From NCBI GenBank assembly GCA_947625665.1, contig CANQPF010000005.1, positions 1-47,110 of the forward strand: 47,110 bases of DNA. The letters run 5' to 3'. The notes under the pieces were generated by a model that saw only the letters and a list, made by a program, of their open reading frames with translations, did not search any database and was not told where the DNA came from. Every line of letters begins with the position of its first letter. Position 1 is the first letter of the stretch. This DNA is from an uncultured Clostridia bacterium (lineage in GTDB: Bacteria > Bacillota > Clostridia > TANB77 > CAG-508). Made by a program: the position numbers and the translations under genes. Positions 16,265 to 23,778 of this stretch are shown here, piece by piece.

Positions 16265-17425
16265 TTATTCAGTTACTACTTTTGCTAGTTCTTCCATTTT
16301 ACTAATAGATTCATCATTCATAGTTGTTTTTATTGTTACTATTGGTTCATAAATAGTTATATCTTTCATACCTTTTAAAATTTCTTGAATACATCTAGCT
16401 GCTGCTGGAGCCCAAGAGCCATTTTCTATTATTCCTATTTTTCTATTTTGATAATTTTTATGTTTTAAATGTCTTAAAAATTTCTCTGTGAAAGGGAAAA
16501 GCCCCGCATCATACGTTGGTGTTGCTATTATCATTCTATCATATCTAAAAGCATCTTCTATTGTTTCTGCCATATCTTCTCTGGCTAAATCAACTGCTAC
16601 AACTTTTTCTTCCCCATTTGCTTTTAACATATCTTCCATTTTCTTTACTGCTTTTTCAGTATTTCCGTGTATTGAGTTATATGCTATTAAAACACCTTTA
16701 TCTTCTGGTTTATAACTGCTCCATGTATTATATTTTTCAATATAATATTCCAAATTTTCTGTTAGAATTGGCCCATGCAATGGACATATTTTTTCAATGT
16801 CTAGTGTAGAAGCTTTTTTTAATACTGCTTGTACTTGTGTTCCAAATTTTCCAACAATATTAAAATAATATCTCCTTGCTTCACAAGCCCAATCTTCATC
16901 AGTATCTAATGCTCCAAATTTTCCAAATCCATCTGCTGAAAATAAAATCTTCTCTGTAGATTCATAAGTAAACATCACTTCTGGCCAATGAACCATTGGT
17001 GCCATTACAAAGTTTAATTTATGCTCTCCTAAATTAATAGTATCTCCTTCTTTAACTATTTCTAATCTATCACTTAAATCCTTCTTTATAAATTGTGATA
17101 ACATATTAGCAGCAACTGTGCTTAATACTATTTTCATTTCTGGATATTTATCAGCAATTATTTCAATACCTGCTGAATGATCTGGCTCTAAGTGTGAAAC
17201 TACTAGATATGTTGGTTTAGTATTTCCTAATACTTTTTCTAAATTTTCAATCCATTCTTTTACTGCTCTTTTGTCTACTGTATCCATTATTGTCGTTTTA
17301 TCGTCTTGTATTACATAAGAATTGTATGATACTCCGTTAGGAATTATATATTGACTTTCAAATAAGTCTAAAGTTTTATCATCAACTCCTATATATTTAA
17401 CTTTATCTGTTATATTTATATTCAT
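16265..17425 (-). CDS. flavodiiron protein (oxygen / nitric oxide reductase, FprA-type)
   Basis: A 386-residue protein. The N-terminal metallo-beta-lactamase-like domain carries the diiron ligands HLEPDHSAG (about residues 79-87), PMVHWPEV, SADGFGKFG and CPLHGPIL; the C-terminal flavodoxin domain starts near residue 245 with VLIAYNSIHGNTEKAV, the FMN phosphate loop. In anaerobes such proteins reduce O2 to water or NO to N2O, protecting iron-sulfur enzymes such as the oxidoreductase in this window. It is monocistronic, with its own promoter, an AAGGAGGG ribosome binding site and a 3' hairpin. Confidence 0.93.
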   Translation of the reverse strand: MNINITDKVKYIGVDDKTLDLFESQYIIPNGVSYNSYVIQDDKTTIMDTVDKRAVKEWIENLEKVLGNTKPTYLVVSHLEPDHSAGIEIIADKYPEMKIVLSTVAANMLSQFIKKDLSDRLEIVKEGDTINLGEHKLNFVMAPMVHWPEVMFTYESTEKILFSADGFGKFGALDTDEDWACEARRYYFNIVGKFGTQVQAVLKKASTLDIEKICPLHGPILTENLEYYIEKYNTWSSYKPEDKGVLIAYNSIHGNTEKAVKKMEDMLKANGEEKVVAVDLAREDMAETIEDAFRYDRMIIATPTYDAGLFPFTEKFLRHLKHKNYQNRKIGIIENGSWAPAAARCIQEILKGMKDITIYEPIVTIKTTMNDESISKMEELAKVVTE

Positions 17426-17477
17426 TTTATCCCTCCTTAATAATTTTTTACATCTTTTAAATTTTATTCCACAAATA

Positions 17478-17506
17478 AATATATCATATTATCACCTTAT
17501 TTTCAA
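17478..17506 (-). promoter_or_regulatory. sigma-A-type promoter for the flavodiiron gene
   Basis: On the minus strand TTGAAA and TATATT are separated by 17 nt; the -10 lies about 53 nt before the ATG. Confidence 0.65.
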
Positions 17507-17556
17507 GATTTTAATGGCACTACTATTATATAATTTTGCTTTGATTTTATTAAACC

Positions 17557-17585
17557 TTGCTATTTTTATGTAAACGTGATATAAT
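17557..17585 (+). promoter_or_regulatory. sigma-A-type promoter for the unknown 186-residue gene
   Basis: TTGCTA and TATAAT are separated by 17 nt on the plus strand, with a 5' untranslated region of about 73 nt before the ATG. It diverges from the flavodiiron promoter about 50 nt away. Confidence 0.72.
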
Positions 17586-17665
17586 ATTGTCGATTCCTAA
17601 ATTGGAACTTAGAATTAGTCTCCAAATTACTTTATGGAAAATCTTTATGAATAGGAGGCAAAAAA

Positions 17666-18226
17666 ATGACTAATTCGAACAATCTACTATCTGCTCAAAA
17701 AAAGTGGACTTCTATTAATCGGCTTTTTGATATATCTTCACTACTAGGTTCTAATACAGTACCTACACAGCCGATTTCCAAGCCTACATTTTTAGCATTA
17801 GAGGGTGATAGCTCTAATTTAGTGACAGATAGGAACACACATCTTTCAGTATTGTTACGCTCTAGCACTCCTTATAGTGTTGAGTGCACAGACGTATTTC
17901 TGTCTGATATTCTTGACAACATTCAATTAACTCCAATGGTACAATATGTTAATACTATTGTCAATAACTTTTTAGTTATTGATCCCACACCAGAAATAGT
18001 AAACACAGACTTAATTCCTGTGTTACTATTAGAGAAACCTAGCCTTGACAATTGTATTTATGTCGAAGCTATTACGGGAGCTGTTTTTGATTCGTTGTAC
18101 TCTAAACCTATTTTTCTAACACAGGATATAATCACTTCACCAATTATATCTTTAGAAAATTTAGGTGGAGTAATACAGATATTGGATAGAGAAGATGTTA
18201 CTTATATAGGACTTCCATTATATTAA
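17666..18226 (+). CDS. hypothetical protein, 186 residues, contains an in-frame CGG codon
   Basis: I do not recognise this protein. It has no signal peptide, membrane segment or cysteine-rich motif; it is rich in Ser, Thr, Leu, Ile and Pro, with few charged residues, giving a beta-rich look (STPYSVECTDVFLSDIL, then VNTDLIPVLLLEKPS). An AGGAGG site 7 nt before the ATG, a consensus promoter and a strong terminator show a genuine single-gene unit. Codon 19 (17720-17722) is CGG in frame, between AAT and CTT, the only in-frame CGG in the window outside the four frameshift sites. Were CGG always to cause a +1 shift, the product would end after about 26 residues. It is one of three plus-strand genes and may be an acquired accessory gene. 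Confidence 0.65.
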   Translation: MTNSNNLLSAQKKWTSINRLFDISSLLGSNTVPTQPISKPTFLALEGDSSNLVTDRNTHLSVLLRSSTPYSVECTDVFLSDILDNIQLTPMVQYVNTIVNNFLVIDPTPEIVNTDLIPVLLLEKPSLDNCIYVEAITGAVFDSLYSKPIFLTQDIITSPIISLENLGGVIQILDREDVTYIGLPLY

Positions 18227-18259
18227 AAGTTCTATAATCGATATTTAAGTCATGCTTTT

Positions 18260-18292
18260 GGGTGTACTCTATAAAAGAGTACACCCTTTTTT
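18260..18292 (+). terminator. intrinsic terminator after the 186-residue gene
   Basis: A perfect 11-bp stem, GGGTGTACTCT with AGAGTACACCC, has a 5-nt loop and is followed by six T. Confidence 0.92.
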
Positions 18293-18326
18293 ATTTAAAA
18301 TTTCTATAATAATTTGTCATAATACG

Positions 18327-18355
18327 TTGCACCAAAAATAATGTTATGCTATAAT
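18327..18355 (+). promoter_or_regulatory. sigma-A-type promoter for the 327-residue gene
   Basis: TTGCAC and TATAAT are 17 nt apart on the plus strand, 31 nt upstream of the chosen ATG. Confidence 0.75.
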
Positions 18356-18385
18356 TCAATCATAATAGTATAGGTGGGGTTGCCA

Positions 18386-19366
18386 ATGATAAATAAAAAG
18401 GATTTTAAAGAAAAAAAAGAACAAATTTTTCAACAAGAATTATATAATCTAAATCAAATAATTGATATGCAAAAAAAGAAAAAAGAAATTTTATTAAATT
18501 GTCTTAATCGTATTAATTTATCAATACAGAAACTTGATAGCTCTTATAATGAAAATGATATGGAACATATTAATACAGCTATAAAGTTATTAAAGTCTAT
18601 AAAACAATGTCTTGACAAAGCAAGAGATTCGCTATCAAAACTAGATAGTCAAAAAGAGATGTTATATAATTTGCATGATCTTTCAGAAATCCCAGAAAAT
18701 TCTGAAATTGATAAATATAACAGTCTTTCTTCTGAATGTCAAAAAAACATATTTGAAAGTTCTATGCAAATTGAAGATTTCATTTCTCTCTATATTGAAA
18801 ATTCTTTATTTCTTCCTTCTACCTCTCCTAATAAATCATCCTCTAATGAAGAAAATAAAAATTTAGAAGATAAAAAAAATAATGAAGAAATTCAAGAAAA
18901 TGAATTTAAGGAGGAAACTTTTGTTGATGAAGATGATGATTCTATTTCAGATAATACTGTTTTATTAATCTCAGAAAAAGAAAAAAAAGTTTTCCTTCCA
19001 TATAAAGTTTCTGAAGTACAATCAAAATTAGAACATAATAGTAATTATCAATCCTTTCAAGAAGTTATAGATGATAAATATACTATTCCACTAAAAAAAT
19101 TTAAAAATCCTGTTATTTCAAGATTTAGTGAAAGTTATAATTTAATGAAAAATAAAGAAAATGCATCAGTTTTTGATAGTCTAGATCTAGCTTTAGAACT
19201 ATGTTTCAACCATTCGCTAAATCCTGCTGTTATAACAGCTTGTAATAGTTTGGATGAATTGGATGTATATCTAGATTGCTTAGATTCAGACAATTTAGAC
19301 AATTTTGATTTATTTGAAGTTAAATATGATTTATTACCTACAAAAAAAAGAGGACCTAATAAATAA
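18386..19366 (+). CDS. hypothetical coiled-coil protein, 326 residues
   Basis: Unrecognised. The first about 145 residues are helical and charged, with heptad-like stretches (EKKEQIFQQELYNLNQIID, SIQKLDSSYNENDMEHINT), probably coiled coil. A low-complexity acidic Asn/Glu/Lys linker follows (about 155-195), then a C-terminal segment of about 125 residues without known motif. No signal peptide or membrane segment, so it is probably cytoplasmic. I use the ATG before INKKDF because AGGTGG lies 8 nt upstream, instead of the GTG inside that site. It has its own promoter, and a bidirectional terminator overlaps its stop. Codon use is strongly AT-biased and contains no in-frame CGG. Confidence 0.7.
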   Translation: MINKKDFKEKKEQIFQQELYNLNQIIDMQKKKKEILLNCLNRINLSIQKLDSSYNENDMEHINTAIKLLKSIKQCLDKARDSLSKLDSQKEMLYNLHDLSEIPENSEIDKYNSLSSECQKNIFESSMQIEDFISLYIENSLFLPSTSPNKSSSNEENKNLEDKKNNEEIQENEFKEETFVDEDDDSISDNTVLLISEKEKKVFLPYKVSEVQSKLEHNSNYQSFQEVIDDKYTIPLKKFKNPVISRFSESYNLMKNKENASVFDSLDLALELCFNHSLNPAVITACNSLDELDVYLDCLDSDNLDNFDLFEVKYDLLPTKKRGPNK

Positions 19367-19386
19367 ATATTAGGTCCTTATTTTTT
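19342..19386. terminator. bidirectional terminator between convergent genes
   Basis: AGGACCTAAT and ATTAGGTCCT form a 10-bp stem with an 8-nt loop. Eight A precede it and a T-run follows it, so it can end transcription from both sides. It overlaps the last codons of the plus-strand gene. Confidence 0.88.
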
Positions 19387-19399
19387 ATCTTTTACTTTT

Positions 19400-22300
19400 T
19401 TAAACTTCCTCTGAGTCTTTCTTTATCTTTACTAAAACAATTATTCCTGTTAACGTTGAGACAGCCAATATAGTCAAGTAAATTATTGTATCCCCTGTGT
19501 GAGGTGACTGTGAAGGAATTTGTGTATATACTTTTCCTGGATTTGTAGATGTTGTATCATCATATTTATCCATTGATGCCTTTTTGTAATAATCATCAAG
19601 TGTTAAACTTCCATCGTTATTTGAATTATAACTTGTCTTTCTATTACCGTTTGCTGACGGTCCTGCTACTACATTTTGAGATGGTTTTTTCGTTGATTGG
19701 CTTACTGATGGACTTGTTACTTCTGTTCCTGGAGTTGAACCTGGTCTCTCTGTAGGTTTGTTTGTTGGCTTTGTTGTTGGATCGTCATTTGGCGTTTCCG
19801 TTGGTTCTGCTGTTGGCTCCGTTGTTGGATTATCTTTTGGTTCTTCTGTTGGTTCTATTGTTGGATCTACAGAAGGTTCTGGAGTTATTTCTGGTTCCTC
19901 TGTTGGCTTTGGTGTTATATCTGGTGTAACACTTGGTGTTGGAGTATCTTCTGGATCTTTTACAGGTGGATCATTTGGTAATAATGGATTATCTTCAGTA
20001 GGGCGTCCTGACGTTGATTTTATCCAATGAACTTTTGCTGTTGTTTCTCCTTCATTTCCTGCAAGATCTTGGAACTTAAATGTAAATTCACCATTATTTT
20101 CAAATGTATATGAATATACTTTTTTGTCTTCTTCTTCGTTATATTCATAATTTTCAATATTTGTTACAGTTACTTCCTCACTTGGCAAAAGCTCTGCTAC
20201 TACCTCATCAGAAGTTAATTCTTCTGTACTATATTTAATTGTAGCAGTTGGTTTATCTCTATCAATCCAGTCAACTCTAGCTTCTGCTTTTCCTTCTTTT
20301 CTATGTGTTGCTTTATCTGTAAATTCGAAAGTAAATGTTCCATTATCTTTAAACTCATATGTATCTTTTCCGTCATTATTAGTAATCTCAATTTCTTCAC
20401 TTGGATTTACAAGCCTTGCTTCAACATTTTGATTTGTTGGATTAACAGTGCTAAATTCTATTCCTGCTGTCATATGAGGATTCTTCTTTAAGTCTTCATA
20501 TATATTAAACATCCTTGCAGTAAACCAATTTCCATTTGTTTTATCTGCTACTATTTTTATATATTGAACTTCTTTTGAATCTTCAACTTCAAATTTCTTT
20601 ACATTGTTTGGATTTTTACCAAAATCAGGGTTATTATAGTCTCCTTCATAAGTTAAACCTGTTTGCTTTGATAACTCTTCCCAGTTTTCTCCATCCATAC
20701 TTCCATATATTGTACCGTCTACTATTTTACCATTTCCTCCACCTGCTGGAACGAACTCAACTGCTGACAAATATATTGGTATATCAACTTTTATAATCAT
20801 ATATCTTTCTGCATCTTTTCCACTCCAGTTAGAATGATATCTTGTATTATAATCACCATCAATAGCATTTGATGCTGCACCATTATGTCCTGGTTCTTCT
20901 GATGATACTTTTTCTATAGATAAATGTGATACAGGTACATATCTCCTTGTTATATCTTGATTGTCTTCTGTAAATGTATATGTTGCCGGATCACTTGCAA
21001 GTTTTGTACCAGTTGCTATTTGTCTTACTTGTACACTTTTATCTCCTATTAATTCTGGAGATTTTGTTTTGTATGAAGTCCATTCATCATTTTCGTTATA
21101 TCTCCATTCATAATTTTCTCCAACTCCGACAACGCGGTTTTCTAAATCATTAGCATATAATTCTGGGCTTTCTTGATTTGTTATATCTATTTTAAATATA
21201 TTCTCATCTTCATATCCTGTTCCTACAATATGAATATAAATATCATTTTCAGCTGAAATACTCTTTATTTGTTCATCTGTTAAAGCTATTTTATGTTCTT
21301 CGTCTGCAGAAAAATTAACTTCTGTCCAATCATCTTTATTTGTTGATTTTCCTTTTAAAATATAATCACAACGAAGTCCTGCATTATCAAACCTGTCTGA
21401 TAATACTATCTTTCCTGCATTTTCTCCATCGAATGAGAATGTTGCTAAATCTTTATCCATTTGTCCTAAAAGATAAGTTGCTACTGTTCTTGTTACACTT
21501 GGTTGATATACTTCTTTGCTTTCATTTGGTAAAGTACTTCCTTCTGTTAATAATTTAGTTTGTAATATAGTAAATTTAAATGAATATGCTTGACTTGTTA
21601 AATGTTTAGCAATTACATTTGTTAAATTATACATTGGCAATGGGAAACATTTTAAATTTTCTCCCACTTGCTCTGCTAGTTTATAGTAATCTTCTTCAGT
21701 TTTACTATTATCTTTTTCATATAATTGTATTAATCCATACCATGCATCAATATTATATGGTTGAATATCTATTGCTTTTCTATATAATTCTTCTTGTTTT
21801 TTTGCATCTCCTTCATATGAATTAGCTAAATATACATTTTCCATAGACTCTTCATATTTATCATAATGATTTAATGCTTCTTGAGCTAAAACAATATATG
21901 GAGCTGCCCAACCTTCTACATAGCTATCGCTTCCCCATCCTAGAGGCATCCTTACACTTAATTTTTCTGTTTTTCCAGATTGTGCCCAACCACTAACATC
22001 ATTATCTATTGTCCAATATCCATTACCCTGTGCATCTTTTCTATAATAAATAAGTGCAGCATGACCTGGTTGGCTTATTACTGATGATGGAGTTCCATGT
22101 ACACCACGTATATTTGAACCTATTTTAGATATACCTCCGCAAACAGCTCCACCTTCAATATTCATCCATAATTTATATACTCCTGGTTTATATGTTATAT
22201 TATAGTCTCTAAATGGGTATTCATATTTTTCATCCCAATAATCCTTTTTAGTAGGATCGTGAAATTCTTCTCTAGCATAGTCTGGTGTTATGTATTTCAT

Positions 22301-23632
22301 ATATGGATGTGGTTGTAAATAGGTTTCCTCTTTACCTGGATTTGCATCTATTCGTTTTTGTGTATATTCATTTAACCAAACAATTTCCTCATCATCAATT
22401 ATATTATTTAAAACATAACGCATTTCTTCTACTTTTAAATCTTCAAACCATCCTGTATGATCTTGTTTTGGTGTTCCATCTTCATTTTTAGATACTATAA
22501 ATTTACCATTGTCATGTAAATCTTTGAATATTTCATAACGTTTAACTGGGTCTGATTGATTTTCTGGGCTTGATGTATCCATCCATAATGAAACTTGTGC
22601 TGAATGTGTTAATGAAAGTGTAATCATCATCTTTCTATATAGTTCCCCTTTTACTGTTCCATGGTCTGTTGTCTCTTTAATATCTAAATCGTCTTTATGT
22701 GCTTTATACAATTTTGTTAAAGCCTGTAATGATGATATATAATTTCCATCAGGCTCTCCACCTAATACATAAAGTTTCATATTATTTAAATCTGTCATTA
22801 ACCATTCTAATGTTTCTTTATAATCATTATTACATCTTGCAAAATATTGTAGGATATCATAGCCTGCATTTTTTACAAGTTCTCTTTGTAATAAAGCTAA
22901 TTCATAATCTCCTGTTATTTCTTCTCCCTTTTGAGCATGTTCTTTTATGACTTTATCATATTCTTCAACTGTTTTTACAAAATCAACTGTGCTATTTTCG
23001 TCTTCTTCTTTATATCCATCTTTTAATAATCTTGCATCAGCATAAACAGCTTCGTCGTACCACTCTGCCCACCAGTTAGGACTATTATTATCAGCAACTA
23101 ATTTTAAATATTTTTTTCCTTTAATATTTATTTTAACTTCTACGGAATCATCATAAGCTGTAAGTGTCCCTGATTCATATTCCTTATTCCAACTATTATT
23201 ATCATCAGAAGTATAAATTATAAATTTTACTCCTGTATTATAATAGTTATTTTGTTCACTTATATCAACACCTAAGTCTGAACAAAAATAATCATAGTTA
23301 AATTGGCTTAAATCATATACAAGTTCTGATGTTGCCCAAGCACTTACACCTTTTATATATGTTTTAGAGCCTTCTCCTTTTTTAAGGGTTATTAACTTAT
23401 CACTATCATTTCTATCTGTTTTTATAATATGACCACTTGCTGCATGTGAAGTTTCCATATAGGGTATATCAGATAAATAACATTTTCCCTCATTTGTATC
23501 TGCTGCCATTACCATAGAACTAGTAATTTTTCCTTGCAACCCTAAAAATACCATTGCTACTATGGCAATAGAAAAAGCCATCTTACATAATAAGTTGGTT
23601 CTTACTTGATTTTTTTTAATATTGTTTTCCAT
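19400..23632 (-). CDS. large cell-wall-anchored surface protein (NPCBM, papain-like domain, F5/8 C, Ig-like repeats, sorting signal)
   Basis: A 1410-residue exported protein. A signal peptide (about residues 1-43, ending MVMAADT) is followed by an NPCBM-type carbohydrate-binding domain (about 50-210; YLSDIPYMET and KGVSAWATSELVYDL). A helical region follows, then a putative transglutaminase/papain-like domain with the order Cys (AVCGGISKIG, near 499), His (SQPGHAALIYY) and Asp (YWTIDNDVSGW), a TPR-like stretch (about 610-660), an F5/8 type C/CBM32-like domain (about 900-1050), two Ig-like repeats (about 1055-1205) and a Thr/Pro/Glu repeat stalk (about 1220-1310). The C-terminus is a sorting signal: SPHTGD, a hydrophobic segment, then KIKKDSEEV. 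It is probably attached to peptidoglycan by a sortase and acts on glycoproteins or glycans outside the cell; the peptidase role is inferred from residue order only. It has its own promoter. Confidence 0.85.
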   Translation of the reverse strand: MENNIKKNQVRTNLLCKMAFSIAIVAMVFLGLQGKITSSMVMAADTNEGKCYLSDIPYMETSHAASGHIIKTDRNDSDKLITLKKGEGSKTYIKGVSAWATSELVYDLSQFNYDYFCSDLGVDISEQNNYYNTGVKFIIYTSDDNNSWNKEYESGTLTAYDDSVEVKINIKGKKYLKLVADNNSPNWWAEWYDEAVYADARLLKDGYKEEDENSTVDFVKTVEEYDKVIKEHAQKGEEITGDYELALLQRELVKNAGYDILQYFARCNNDYKETLEWLMTDLNNMKLYVLGGEPDGNYISSLQALTKLYKAHKDDLDIKETTDHGTVKGELYRKMMITLSLTHSAQVSLWMDTSSPENQSDPVKRYEIFKDLHDNGKFIVSKNEDGTPKQDHTGWFEDLKVEEMRYVLNNIIDDEEIVWLNEYTQKRIDANPGKEETYLQPHPYMKYITPDYAREEFHDPTKKDYWDEKYEYPFRDYNITYKPGVYKLWMNIEGGAVCGGISKIGSNIRGVHGTPSSVISQPGHAALIYYRKDAQGNGYWTIDNDVSGWAQSGKTEKLSVRMPLGWGSDSYVEGWAAPYIVLAQEALNHYDKYEESMENVYLANSYEGDAKKQEELYRKAIDIQPYNIDAWYGLIQLYEKDNSKTEEDYYKLAEQVGENLKCFPLPMYNLTNVIAKHLTSQAYSFKFTILQTKLLTEGSTLPNESKEVYQPSVTRTVATYLLGQMDKDLATFSFDGENAGKIVLSDRFDNAGLRCDYILKGKSTNKDDWTEVNFSADEEHKIALTDEQIKSISAENDIYIHIVGTGYEDENIFKIDITNQESPELYANDLENRVVGVGENYEWRYNENDEWTSYKTKSPELIGDKSVQVRQIATGTKLASDPATYTFTEDNQDITRRYVPVSHLSIEKVSSEEPGHNGAASNAIDGDYNTRYHSNWSGKDAERYMIIKVDIPIYLSAVEFVPAGGGNGKIVDGTIYGSMDGENWEELSKQTGLTYEGDYNNPDFGKNPNNVKKFEVEDSKEVQYIKIVADKTNGNWFTARMFNIYEDLKKNPHMTAGIEFSTVNPTNQNVEARLVNPSEEIEITNNDGKDTYEFKDNGTFTFEFTDKATHRKEGKAEARVDWIDRDKPTATIKYSTEELTSDEVVAELLPSEEVTVTNIENYEYNEEEDKKVYSYTFENNGEFTFKFQDLAGNEGETTAKVHWIKSTSGRPTEDNPLLPNDPPVKDPEDTPTPSVTPDITPKPTEEPEITPEPSVDPTIEPTEEPKDNPTTEPTAEPTETPNDDPTTKPTNKPTERPGSTPGTEVTSPSVSQSTKKPSQNVVAGPSANGNRKTSYNSNNDGSLTLDDYYKKASMDKYDDTTSTNPGKVYTQIPSQSPHTGDTIIYLTILAVSTLTGIIVLVKIKKDSEEV

Positions 23633-23695
23633 TCTACATCCTCCACTTTTTATATATTAAAATATATTATTATTAGTGATTTTTCCTACATATAT

Positions 23696-23724
23696 ATTAT
23701 ACTATATTTACATAATATAGTCAA
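23696..23724 (-). promoter_or_regulatory. sigma-A-type promoter for the surface protein gene
   Basis: On the minus strand TTGACT and TATAAT are separated by 17 nt; the -10 is about 64 nt before the ATG. The insert is therefore not dependent on dcw transcription. Confidence 0.78.
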
Positions 23725-23778
23725 TATTTCCAAACATGGAAAATGTTTTATTTTTTCTAATATATATACCTTTGAATT

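Noticed and set aside
19758..20030. Plus-strand ORF with Val-Gly-Ser repeats
   Set aside because: It is the antisense of the Pro/Thr/Glu stalk of the surface protein; repeats of the real gene create the long open frame. No ribosome binding site or independent support.
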